Of a stretch of 64,000 nucleotides of DNA, positions 38,587 through 46,184 are shown piece by piece (the stretch's first letter is position 1; each line of letters opens with the position of its first letter). The translations under genes and the position numbers were made by a program. This stretch comes from CAWFGS01 sp963815535. GTDB taxonomy: Bacteria > Pseudomonadota > Alphaproteobacteria > Sphingomonadales > Sphingomonadaceae. The stretch spans positions 844,074-908,073 of the forward strand of contig CAWFGS010000001.1 of NCBI GenBank assembly GCA_963815535.1, in the 5' to 3' direction. The notes below the pieces were generated by a model. The model was not told where the DNA came from, searched no databases, and was given only the letters and a program-made list of their open reading frames with translations.

Positions 38587-39150
38587 ATGACCGGGAACCT
38601 TCTCACCACTCGCAAGTTCGCCTTTCCTGCCGCGACGATCGCCGCTACCTTCGCGCTGTTCGGCAGCGCATTGGGTGCGACCGCCAACGCCGAAACCGGC
38701 CTGCACTCCGCCAGCGCCAACACGCCGACCGTGGCGTTCGTGGACGAGTTCATGCCGTTCGAGGCGCTGCCGCCCGCGCCGCAGCCTGCCGCGCATGTCG
38801 TTGACATCGACACGTTCGACCCCCCGATCGAGGTCGAGCCCGAACCCGACACCCGCATGATCGGCACCGGCATCGCTTCCTATTACGGCAAGCGGTTCCA
38901 GGGCCGCCGCACCGCCAATGGCGAACGGTTCGACATGAACGCGATGACCGCGGCGCACAAAACCCTGCCCTTCGGCACGAAGGTCGAAGTGACCAACCCG
39001 CGCAACGGCAAGTCCGTGACCGTCCGCATCAACGATCGCGGGCCGTACGCACACGGTCGGATGATCGATCTGAGCCGTGCGGCAGCCAAGGAGATCGGCC
39101 TGGTCCAGCGCGGCCACGGCAAGGTGGAACTGGCGAAGATCGTCAGCTAG
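38587..39150 (+). CDS. rlpA: Septal ring lytic transglycosylase RlpA family protein
   Basis: This 187-residue exported protein has a leader FAFPAATIAATFALFGSALGATANA, then a Pro-rich linker (about residues 40-90) and the double-psi beta-barrel domain: GIASYYGKRFQGRRTANGER, AAHKTLPFGTKVEVTNPRNG, TVRINDRGPYAHGRMIDLS. No SPOR domain is present, so it is the short form of RlpA. The start at 38587 was chosen because it precedes the leader; longer upstream readings have no leader. Its stop overlaps the convergent HTH gene by eight bases. Confidence 0.85.
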   Translation: MTGNLLTTRKFAFPAATIAATFALFGSALGATANAETGLHSASANTPTVAFVDEFMPFEALPPAPQPAAHVVDIDTFDPPIEVEPEPDTRMIGTGIASYYGKRFQGRRTANGERFDMNAMTAAHKTLPFGTKVEVTNPRNGKSVTVRINDRGPYAHGRMIDLSRAAAKEIGLVQRGHGKVELAKIVS

Positions 39151-40372
39151 GCCGCTTGGACGTCCCACTGCCGGACGCCCCATTACCGGGCTTGGTGGCA
39201 TCGCTTTCGCCCGCGTCGTCCGCCCCCTCATTCAAATCACCGCGCCCTTCATCGGACGCATCGGCACACGCTTGGGCGCACGCATCGACATAGGCGTCGT
39301 GGTCGGCCTGATCGGGCGCAGCGTGCCAGTCGCCGTCGTCGTCGGCCTCGTACAGCACGTAATCCTCGCCATAGCGCCACCAGTTCGCGTCCCCGCTTTC
39401 GAATGCGGCGATCTGGCAGTCTTCCGCCGCATCCGGGTCGCCCAGCACTTCGGGCGGCGGCGTGCGATCGGGCCGGGCATCTTCCATCGCCGCATACAGC
39501 CGGTACAGGGCGGAACGTTCCGGGCCGCCGTCATCGGGCGTCACCTGCGCCCCCTCGCCTGCTTCAGCGCGAGACATGGACCGGGTGTTACACGGTTCTG
39601 ACACAAAATCGTGCGAGCCATCGACTGGTTCGATGTCCGCCTTCGCCGCCGCCGCGCGGTCCGGCAAATCCTCGTCCGCGCCGATCCGTTCCAGCACCTC
39701 GTCGAACGCGCCCGCATGGAAGCTGGCATCGGGCGCTTCTTCCAACCGGTCGAGCCGTGCCAGATGGGCGAGCAGCAACCGCGCATCGAACCGCCGCCGC
39801 TTGCCCACCGCCTCGCCGTGATACCACACCTCCTCCTCGACCCCGTGGAGCGCGTTTTCCGCCAGCGTAGCTTCCGCATGATCGCGCGCCAGCAACAGCG
39901 CCGCATTCCACCCGGCGCGAAAGCGCGCGCACGACCGGCGCAGGCGATAGACCGTCTGATGCGAAACCCGCGCCACCCGCGAAGCCGCCCGCACCGACCC
40001 GCCGATGGACAACCGTTCGAGAAACACCACCTGATCGGCACGCGCAAACTGCTGCTGCGGCGCGCGTGCGTGGTCGTCGGGCAGATCGTCGATGGTGTGG
40101 GCAAGCGTGCGCGCCGGAACGGTTTCGGGCGCGGCTGTGGCTGGCGGGGTGTCGGGGGACGGAGTTGCGGGCGTGTCGGTTGAGAGGGCCGAAGAGGGGG
40201 CAGGCGCGGGGTCCAGCAAGGTCACCGCACAATCATCGGATGGCGCAAGCGGCGACACGACGGGAGCCTGCCCCGCAGCAGCCTCCGCCGCCAGCCGCGC
40301 ACCCTTCTCCGCCCGCCGCGCCGCAATCCGCGCATTAGCTTCGATCTGCGATCGGGACATCTGGTAAGTCAT
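39143..40372 (-). CDS. HTH-containing hypothetical protein with acidic C-terminus
   Basis: The start ATG at 40372 gives about 409 residues (an in-frame TTG at 40411 would extend it). The N-terminus MTYQMSRSQIEANARIAARRAEKGARLAA is helical and basic, followed by a Pro/Thr/Ala linker. A helix-turn-helix region sits near residues 110-200: FLERLSIGGSVRAASRVARVSHQTVYRLRR, then FRAGWNAALLLARDHAEATL and FDARLLLAHLARLDRLEEAP. The C-terminal 150 residues are very acidic (YEADDDGDWHAAPDQADHDAY). The DNA-binding part resembles a conserved sphingomonad/phage-type small HTH family with unknown role. A nonsense-mutated copy of its 5' end lies at 40921-41069. Confidence 0.7.
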   Translation of the reverse strand: MTYQMSRSQIEANARIAARRAEKGARLAAEAAAGQAPVVSPLAPSDDCAVTLLDPAPAPSSALSTDTPATPSPDTPPATAAPETVPARTLAHTIDDLPDDHARAPQQQFARADQVVFLERLSIGGSVRAASRVARVSHQTVYRLRRSCARFRAGWNAALLLARDHAEATLAENALHGVEEEVWYHGEAVGKRRRFDARLLLAHLARLDRLEEAPDASFHAGAFDEVLERIGADEDLPDRAAAAKADIEPVDGSHDFVSEPCNTRSMSRAEAGEGAQVTPDDGGPERSALYRLYAAMEDARPDRTPPPEVLGDPDAAEDCQIAAFESGDANWWRYGEDYVLYEADDDGDWHAAPDQADHDAYVDACAQACADASDEGRGDLNEGADDAGESDATKPGNGASGSGTSKRPS

Positions 40373-40437
40373 AGGTTCGCTCCATAAAGGAGTGGGAGGG
40401 AACCAGACCAATTATGGGTTTATCAGCGTGTAGGACA
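40286..40437. repeat. Direct repeat copy A: 5' end of the HTH gene and its leader
   Basis: This 152-base segment covers the first about 29 codons of the HTH gene (minus strand) plus 65 bases of its leader. It is about 80% identical to copy B at 40921-41069, in the same orientation. Shared blocks include CATAGGTTCG, GGAGTGGGAGGGAAC and GTGTAGGACA. The two copies flank the GIY-YIG gene. Confidence 0.8.
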
Positions 40438-40448
40438 GGGGCGATCGG

Positions 40449-40889
40449 ATGACGACGTTGCAGGAGCTAACCGACCGGGTGCGCGCGTATTGCGCCACTT
40501 ACAATCTAGACGGATGCACCATCAGCGATCCGTATTTCGTGCACGAGCAGTGGCAGAGCACGTCGTTCCCAAATGCCGAGAAACCTGGCTGCTACGCATT
40601 TTTCGATGATTGCGGTACATTGCTGTATATCGGGAAAGCTTCGTGCGGGAGCACCATCGGAAGGCGCGCCGCCACCTACTTCAAATGGGGGATCGACAAA
40701 CCCGAAGAGCTGGGCCGAACCGGCTGCGCTTATTGGACCGGCATACCGACCGTGCTTCACACCATTCCCGTCGAGGAAGCCCACCAAGCTCCGTCGCTCG
40801 AAGAATATCTGATCGAGCATCTGCACCCACCCGAAAACCGAACGGGCCGTTCGCGTAAGGTGCCTGACGCTGGGGCGACGATCGGCTGA
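40449..40889 (+). CDS. GIY-YIG family nuclease-like protein
   Basis: A 146-residue protein. Residues about 48-125 carry the GIY-YIG fold signature: GCYAFFDDCGTLLYIGKAS (the GxY and YIG elements), IGRRAATYF (conserved Arg), and EEYLIEHLHPPENRTG (catalytic Glu and the Asn that follows). Standalone GIY-YIG proteins include homing-type nucleases and repair enzymes; nothing visible determines which. The gene lies between the two direct repeats of the HTH gene 5' end, suggesting it arrived with or was bracketed by a duplication. The start is ATG 40449; no strong ribosome-binding site is seen. Confidence 0.72.
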   Translation: MTTLQELTDRVRAYCATYNLDGCTISDPYFVHEQWQSTSFPNAEKPGCYAFFDDCGTLLYIGKASCGSTIGRRAATYFKWGIDKPEELGRTGCAYWTGIPTVLHTIPVEEAHQAPSLEEYLIEHLHPPENRTGRSRKVPDAGATIG

Positions 40890-40920
40890 GGTTGCAACGA
40901 TCGTTCGGACCCTTTTTTTA

Positions 40921-41008
40921 GCCGCCAGCCGAGCATCCCGCTCCACCGCCCGCGCTGCAATCTGCGCATTGGCTTCGATCTGCGATCAGGACATCTGATA
41001 AATCATAG
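40921..41008 (-). pseudogene. 5' remnant of a paralogue of the HTH gene
   Basis: From ATG 41008 the minus strand reads MIYQMS then TGA, where the intact gene has CGA (Arg). Past the stop, QIEANAQIAARAVERDARLAA continues the homology to the intact gene (QIEANARIAARRAEKGARLAA). The remainder of the gene is missing. This is a single-base nonsense mutation plus truncation, unlike the frameshifts elsewhere, so it is a true pseudogene. Confidence 0.75.
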
Positions 41009-41069
41009 GTTCGTTCCAACGAGGAGTGGGAGGGAACAGGACTATTTGAGGATGGGGGCGTGTAGGACA
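40921..41069. repeat. Direct repeat copy B, degenerate
   Basis: A diverged copy of 40286-40437 lying downstream of the GIY-YIG gene. It keeps the leader and the first codons of the HTH gene but has a nonsense codon and then loses similarity before 40921. Confidence 0.8.
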
Positions 41070-41161
41070 ATTCGGAATTAATCAGGTATTTGATCCAATT
41101 CGGACCTTTTGCGCGCCATAACCTTTATTATAATCAAGGGCAGCACAGGGGCGACGCATCA

Positions 41162-41674
41162 ATGCAAGTGGATCAGGATCAGGCGGACACATTTGGGAGT
41201 TTGACAACCAAGCAGCACGACGCCATGAAACTGCTGATACAGCACAAAACGTCAAAGGAGATTGCTCGCGATCTCGGTATATCGCCGCATACGGTCGATC
41301 AGCGTATCAATGCGGTTCGTTCCAAGTTCGCCGTTGCCAGCCGCAACGAAGCCGCCGCCCGCTATCAGCGCCTGATTTCGATATACGATCAATCCATATA
41401 CGAGGATTTAACGGTCGCCGCGCGACCCTTTATCCTGAACAAAGACGGCGGGGCCGATGAGAACAGCGACTACCTGATCCAAGAACCCAAGGTCGAGAAA
41501 TCGGACTTGGAGAAACAGGAAGAGGTCGATTTTCGAGTTGGTCCCGAGCTGTTTGAAGGACCGCGTGGAACGCTCAACAGACTGGTGGCGATCGTGATTA
41601 TTGCGATTGGGCTGGCGATGATCGTTCTAAGTGGGGTGGCTATCTTTTCGGTGTTGTCCGGATTGTATGCCTGA
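41162..41674 (+). CDS. LuxR-type HTH protein with C-terminal membrane anchor
   Basis: From ATG 41162 the protein has 170 residues. Residues about 10-75 are a GerE/LuxR-type DNA-binding domain: LTTKQHDAMKLLIQHKTSKEIARDLGISPHTVDQRINAVRSKF. A hydrophilic linker follows and a single C-terminal hydrophobic helix RLVAIVIIAIGLAMIVLSGVA (about residues 140-165) would anchor it with the HTH in the cytoplasm. No receiver or ligand domain is present. The next gene follows after 57 bases with a good ribosome-binding site. Similar HTH-plus-anchor proteins occur in sphingomonads next to a small gene, as here; function unknown. Confidence 0.75.
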   Translation: MQVDQDQADTFGSLTTKQHDAMKLLIQHKTSKEIARDLGISPHTVDQRINAVRSKFAVASRNEAAARYQRLISIYDQSIYEDLTVAARPFILNKDGGADENSDYLIQEPKVEKSDLEKQEEVDFRVGPELFEGPRGTLNRLVAIVIIAIGLAMIVLSGVAIFSVLSGLYA

Positions 41675-41731
41675 CCTTCCCCAGCTCCCGCTATGATGCC
41701 GGGCAATCCGGCTCGACGCTTGGAGAATATA

Positions 41732-42058
41732 ATGACGATGACTGTTGAAGTTGCCCGGCTGCGTATCGCCCGTGAATTGCTGGAAACCGAAGAAGCTATG
41801 GATCAAGCCTTGCTGAAAAGCACTACGCTTATGACAACGTTGTTGGCATCGCGTGTAGCCACTGGTGTAGCGCGCCATGTCGGTTATGAGGCACTGCTGA
41901 AGCTGAATAAAAGCCAGCAAGCGATGCTTACTGCGGACGGAGGAATAGCGCGCGTTCATGGAACGCTTAGCACTGTGCAACGTGAAGTTGCGGGAATTGA
42001 TGACTGCCCGGAAAACGTTCCCATGGTTGGCCTCCAATTAGAACAAAAGACGGCATAG
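41732..42058 (+). CDS. Small hypothetical protein
   Basis: A 108-residue protein with ribosome-binding site GGAGA (41722-41726) six bases before ATG 41732. It is mostly helical (VEVARLRIARELLETEEAMDQALLKST; SRVATGVARHVGYEALLKLNKSQQAML) and has no membrane segment or known motif. It is probably co-transcribed with the upstream HTH-anchor protein, and may be its partner. An earlier in-frame ATG at 41693 lacks a ribosome-binding site. Confidence 0.6.
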   Translation: MTMTVEVARLRIARELLETEEAMDQALLKSTTLMTTLLASRVATGVARHVGYEALLKLNKSQQAMLTADGGIARVHGTLSTVQREVAGIDDCPENVPMVGLQLEQKTA

Positions 42059-42069
42059 CAACGATAAAA

Positions 42070-42519
42070 ATGAGTATGTTTTTATTTCTAGCCTATAGTG
42101 CGTCGTTGATAACTATTGGATATGCGCTTGTACTCGGCTCGAAACCTGAACGATTAGTTTGTTATACTCTTATCGTTTGGCTATTGTCGGGCCTTTTATA
42201 TACAGGATTATTCGGCGGCGCACTATTTATTCGCATTGAAACAGCTCAATTAATCATGGACTTAGCTCTAACAGCAAACTTGTCGGTACTATCTGTTGCA
42301 GCAAATCGTACTTGGCCACTTTTTGCCGCAGCTGCTTCGTTAATAACGATAAGCGCTCATCTTTCGACGCTTTTGCTCCCCGATGGAATGTCGCAAGCCT
42401 ACTGGATTTTATCAGAAATACCGTACTTCTTTATTCTGCTTTCCCTGTTACTTGGAACGTTATTCCATAGCAGACGAATGCGAATAATTGGAAATTATCG
42501 TTCCTGGCGGAAAAGTTAA
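42070..42519 (+). CDS. AT-rich integral membrane protein
   Basis: A 149-residue protein with four predicted membrane helices (MFLFLAYSASLITIGYALVLG; LIVWLLSGLLYTGLFGGALF; LSVLSVAANRTWPLFAAAAS; IPYFFILLSLLLGTLF). Third-position A/T use is far higher than in the flanking genes (local GC near 40%), so it is probably acquired. It starts 12 bases after the preceding stop and ends 17 bases before the winged-helix gene. I recognise no family. Confidence 0.6.
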   Translation: MSMFLFLAYSASLITIGYALVLGSKPERLVCYTLIVWLLSGLLYTGLFGGALFIRIETAQLIMDLALTANLSVLSVAANRTWPLFAAAASLITISAHLSTLLLPDGMSQAYWILSEIPYFFILLSLLLGTLFHSRRMRIIGNYRSWRKS

Positions 42520-42536
42520 TCAAAAGGACATCGTAA

Positions 42537-43013
42537 GTGTCAATCGTTGATACTCCATCACTAACATCTCAAATTGATGCCATACAAAACCAAATGAGAA
42601 AATTGATTTCTATTGTACAAGGTTCACATCACGAATTAATAGATGATACTCGCAACTATGAAGATCGTACCAGTGAAGCCCTACCATGCGTTGCAGAACG
42701 CCTTTATGCAGATCGTCAGAAGCGATCTTCTTATTTCAACAACTTAACGCTGCGGGAACCCGCATGGGACATTCTGTTGGATCTGTATGCGTCACACAGC
42801 AAGAACAGAAGGATTTCAATTACTAGCGCTTGCTTGGCGGCAAACGCACCAACCACCACCGCTCTCCGGCATATTGAGCAGCTAGAGCGCGCAGGTGTCG
42901 TATCTCGTTATGCCGATCAACATGACGGGAGACGGCAATACCTCCAGTTCACTGAAATAGGCTTCCGTCAGATGGAACAGTACCTTCGCACTCGATGTAT
43001 TCCCGTTCCCTGA
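42537..43013 (+). CDS. Winged-helix (MarR-like) DNA-binding protein
   Basis: A 158-residue protein starting at GTG 42537, with AAAAGGA at 42521-42527 as ribosome-binding site. The C-terminal 80 residues form a winged helix: LREPAWDILLDLYASHSK, ITSACLAANAPTTTALRHIEQLERAGVVSRYADQHDGRRQYLQFTEIG. The recognition helix and wing pattern (T-x-x-x-A...D-G-R-R) is MarR-like. The N-terminus is probably a coiled helix (SQIDAIQNQMRKLISIVQ). Its AT-rich base composition matches the membrane protein gene before it, so the two are a likely co-acquired pair. Confidence 0.65.
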   Translation: MSIVDTPSLTSQIDAIQNQMRKLISIVQGSHHELIDDTRNYEDRTSEALPCVAERLYADRQKRSSYFNNLTLREPAWDILLDLYASHSKNRRISITSACLAANAPTTTALRHIEQLERAGVVSRYADQHDGRRQYLQFTEIGFRQMEQYLRTRCIPVP

Positions 43014-43036
43014 CGCGTGATTGCCTATCGATACCG

Positions 43037-46018
43037 CTACTTCCCCAGCATCGCCTGCAAATAATGCCCCGTATAGCTCCCCTCGGTCTTCGCCACCTTC
43101 TCCGGCGTGCCCTGCGCCACGATCTCACCACCGCGCACGCCGCCGCCGGGGCCGAGGTCCAGCACCCAGTCGGCGACCTTGATCACGTCGAGATTGTGTT
43201 CGATCACCACCACCGAATTGCCCTGATCGACCAGCCGCTGCAGCACTTCGAGCAGTTTGCGGACATCTTCGAAATGCAGGCCGGTGGTCGGCTCGTCGAG
43301 GATATACAGCGTCTGGCCGGTGCTGCGCTTCGACAGTTCCTTGGCCAGCTTCACGCGCTGCGCTTCGCCGCCTGACAGGGTGGTCGCCTGCTGGCCGACC
43401 TTGACGTAGCCCAGCCCCACCTCGTTCAGCATGTGCATCTTGTCGCGGATGGGGGGGACGGCCTTGAAGAATTCCTCCGCATCCTCGATCGTCATGTCCA
43501 GCACGTCGGCGATGCTGAGGCTTTTGAACTTCACTTCCAGCGTTTCGCGGTTGTAGCGTTTGCCGCCGCATTCCTCGCACGTCACATACACGTCGGGCAG
43601 GAAGTGCATCTCGATCTTGATCAGGCCGTCGCCCTGGCACGCCTCGCACCGGCCGCCTTTCACGTTGAAGGAAAACCGGCCCGGCTTGTACCCGCGCGCT
43701 TTGGCTTCGGGCAGGCCGGCGAACCAGTCGCGGATCTGCGTGAAGGCGCCGGTGTAGGTCGCGGGGTTCGATCGCGGGGTGCGGCCGATGGGCGACTGGT
43801 CGATTTCGATCACCTTGTCGCAATGTTCCAGCCCCGTCACCTTGTCATGCGCGCCCGCGATCACGCGCGCGCCGTTCAGCGTGCGCGCGGCGCTGGCATA
43901 CAGCGTGTCGATGGTGAAGCTGGACTTGCCGCTGCCCGATACGCCGGTGATGCAGGTGAAGGTGGCGAGCGGGATGGACGCGGTCACGTTCTGCAGATTG
44001 TTCGCGCGCGCGCCATGCACGGTCAGTTTCTTGCCGTTGCCCTTGCGCCGTTTCGCCGGGACCGCGATTTCGCGCGTGCCGTTGAGATATTGCGCGGTCA
44101 GCGATTTCTTGGACCGCAGCACCTGTTTCAGCGTGCCCTGCGCCACGATCTCCCCGCCGCGTATCCCTGCGCCCGGGCCGATATCGACCACATGGTCCGC
44201 CTGGCGAATGGCATCCTCGTCATGTTCCACCACGATCACGGTGTTGCCCAGATCGCGCAGGCGTTTCAGCGTTTCGAGCAGGCGGTCATTGTCGCGCTGG
44301 TGCAGGCCGATGCTGGGTTCGTCCAGCACATAGAGCACGCCCGACAGCCCGCTGCCGATCTGCGATGCGAGGCGGATGCGCTGGCTTTCCCCGCCCGACA
44401 GCGTGCCGCTGGTCCGGTCGAGGTTGAGGTAGTCGAGCCCGACATTGTCGAGGAAGCCCAGCCGTTCGTTGATTTCCTTCAGGATGGCCTTGGCGATCTG
44501 GCTTTGCTGCGCGTTCAGCTTGTCGTCCAGCGCCAGGAACCAGTCCTTCGCATCGGACACGGACATCCGCGTCGGTTCGCTGATATCCGTATGCGCGACC
44601 TTCACGGCCAGCGCCTTGGGATTGAGGCGCGCGCCGCCGCAGGTCTCGCACGCTTGCGCGGTCTGGAACTTCGCCAGCTCCTCGCGCATCCAGGCGCTTT
44701 CGGTCTGCATCAGGCGGCGGTTGAGGTTGCCGATCACCCCCTCGAACGCCTTTTGCACGGTGTATTGCTTGCGCCCGTCCTTGAACGTCAGCGGCACGCG
44801 CTTGCCCTTCGTGCCGTGCAGGATGACGTCGCGATCGTCCGCGCGCAGATCCTCCCACGCGGTGGTCAGGTCGAAGCCGTATGCCTTCGCCAGCGATCCC
44901 AGCACCTGCATGTAATAGGGCGAAGGCGGGTTCGATTTCGCCCACGGCACCACCGCGCCTTTTTTCAGCGACAACGCCTCGTTCGGGACGACCAGCTGCG
45001 GATCGAACAGCTGTTTTTCGCCCAGCCCGTCGCAAGTCGGACACGCGCCTTGCGGGGAGTTGAAGGAGAACAGGCGCGGTTCGATTTCTTCGATAGTGAA
45101 ACCCGATACCGGGCACGAAAATCGTTCGGAAAACACGATGCGGTTCGCGGGCACGCCGGTGCCTTTCATTTTCTTCCCCCCCTCTCCTTCAGGGGAGGGG
45201 GTCGGGGGGTGGGGCCGGTCGGATGCGTCGGTGCGGGCATTCCCCACCCCCGGCCCCTCCCCTGAAGGAGAGGGGGGAAGAATATCGGCAACCACCCCGT
45301 CCGCCAGATCGATATAGGCCAGCCCGTCCGCCAGTTTCAGCGCCGTTTCGAACGAATCCGCCAGACGGGTTTCCAGCCCTTCCTTCACTGCCAGCCGATC
45401 GACCACCACTTCGACATCGTGCTTCAGCTTCTTGTCGAGCGCGGGCGCATCTTCGATCGCATACATTTCGCCGTCGATGCGCACGCGGGTGAAGCCGGCT
45501 TTCTGCCATTCGGCCAGCTCGCGCCGGTATTCGCCCTTGCGCGCGCGGACCACGGGCGCGAGCAGATACAGCCGCGTGCCATCGGGCAATGCCATCACGC
45601 GATCGACCATGTTGGACACCGTCTGCGCCTCGATCGGCAGGCCGGTCGCGGGGGAGTAGGGAATGCCGACCCGCGCCCACAGCAGCCGCATGTAGTCGTA
45701 GATTTCGGTGACGGTCGCCACGGTGGAGCGCGGATTGCGCGATGTGGTCTTCTGCTCGATGCTGATCGCCGGGGACAGGCCGTCGATATGTTCGACATCG
45801 GGCTTCTGCATCATTTCTAGGAACTGGCGGGCATAGGCGCTCAGGCTCTCGACATAACGCCGCTGCCCCTCGGCATAGATGGTGTCGAAAGCGAGCGAGG
45901 ATTTGCCCGAACCCGACAGGCCGGTAATCACGATCAGCGCATCGCGCGGCAGATCGATATCCACGCCCTTGAGGTTGTGTTCCCGCGCGCCGCGCACGCT
46001 GATTTTGGTAAGTGCCAT
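43037..46018 (-). CDS. uvrA: Excinuclease ABC subunit A (UvrA), with an in-frame palindromic insertion
   Basis: A 993-residue damage-recognition ATPase of nucleotide excision repair. Walker A motifs ITGLSGSGKSSLAFDT and GVSGSGKSSFTID; signature motifs LSGGESQRIRLA and LSGGEAQRVKLA; zinc modules around CPTCDGLGE and CEACQGDGLIKIEM with CEECGGKRYN. Residues about 248-286 are an insertion not found in ordinary UvrA (PPSPSGEGPGVGN...PPTPSPEGEGG), encoded by the palindromic element at 45174-45279 just before the ERFSCPVSGFTIEEIEPRLF segment. The frame stays open through it. A perfect SOS box lies at 46029-46043. Confidence 0.97.
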   Translation of the reverse strand: MALTKISVRGAREHNLKGVDIDLPRDALIVITGLSGSGKSSLAFDTIYAEGQRRYVESLSAYARQFLEMMQKPDVEHIDGLSPAISIEQKTTSRNPRSTVATVTEIYDYMRLLWARVGIPYSPATGLPIEAQTVSNMVDRVMALPDGTRLYLLAPVVRARKGEYRRELAEWQKAGFTRVRIDGEMYAIEDAPALDKKLKHDVEVVVDRLAVKEGLETRLADSFETALKLADGLAYIDLADGVVADILPPSPSGEGPGVGNARTDASDRPHPPTPSPEGEGGKKMKGTGVPANRIVFSERFSCPVSGFTIEEIEPRLFSFNSPQGACPTCDGLGEKQLFDPQLVVPNEALSLKKGAVVPWAKSNPPSPYYMQVLGSLAKAYGFDLTTAWEDLRADDRDVILHGTKGKRVPLTFKDGRKQYTVQKAFEGVIGNLNRRLMQTESAWMREELAKFQTAQACETCGGARLNPKALAVKVAHTDISEPTRMSVSDAKDWFLALDDKLNAQQSQIAKAILKEINERLGFLDNVGLDYLNLDRTSGTLSGGESQRIRLASQIGSGLSGVLYVLDEPSIGLHQRDNDRLLETLKRLRDLGNTVIVVEHDEDAIRQADHVVDIGPGAGIRGGEIVAQGTLKQVLRSKKSLTAQYLNGTREIAVPAKRRKGNGKKLTVHGARANNLQNVTASIPLATFTCITGVSGSGKSSFTIDTLYASAARTLNGARVIAGAHDKVTGLEHCDKVIEIDQSPIGRTPRSNPATYTGAFTQIRDWFAGLPEAKARGYKPGRFSFNVKGGRCEACQGDGLIKIEMHFLPDVYVTCEECGGKRYNRETLEVKFKSLSIADVLDMTIEDAEEFFKAVPPIRDKMHMLNEVGLGYVKVGQQATTLSGGEAQRVKLAKELSKRSTGQTLYILDEPTTGLHFEDVRKLLEVLQRLVDQGNSVVVIEHNLDVIKVADWVLDLGPGGGVRGGEIVAQGTPEKVAKTEGSYTGHYLQAMLGK
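45174..45279. repeat. REP-like palindromic element inside uvrA
   Basis: Two arms of 26-27 bases (45174-45200 and 45254-45279) are reverse complements apart from one extra C in a C-run. The central part contains a second imperfect stem (GTCGGGGGGTGGGG against CCCCACCCCCGG). The arm sequence CCTCTCCTTCAGGGGAGGGG is the kind of dispersed intergenic palindrome common in GC-rich proteobacteria. Here it sits in a coding frame. Confidence 0.85.
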
Positions 46019-46028
46019 AAGAGTGCGC

Positions 46029-46043
46029 GTTCCGGTAATGTTC
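46029..46043 (-). promoter_or_regulatory. SOS (LexA) box upstream of uvrA
   Basis: GTTC-N7-GTTC with exact half-sites and spacing, 11-25 bases before the uvrA start codon. It matches the alphaproteobacterial LexA operator; the same pattern is found before recA. Confidence 0.85.
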
Positions 46044-46184
46044 GGGGCAAGTCAAGCGGGGCGCAGGCCGATGGCCGCAACGCTCAACAGATGTGCCCCG
46101 AAGATGAGGGCGCGGGTGGGGAATTGCAACTTGGCAAAGGGGCGCGCGTGGTGGAATGATACGCGAGCCTCAGCGGAGAATGGC

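Noticed and set aside
35727..38873. A 1048-codon open frame on the minus strand across the molybdopterin, cfa and argG genes.
   Set aside because: It is the shadow of three well-supported plus-strand genes in a GC-rich region; its translation is a low-complexity His/Asp/Arg-rich sequence without any family signature.
40506..40946. A minus-strand open frame opposite the GIY-YIG gene, whose N-terminus resembles the HTH gene.
   Set aside because: Only its first residues match, and these belong to the degenerate copy-B remnant; the rest is antisense to the GIY-YIG domain.
43433..45265. A 610-codon plus-strand open frame inside uvrA.
   Set aside because: It is antisense to uvrA with no recognisable domain; high GC suppresses stops in alternative frames.
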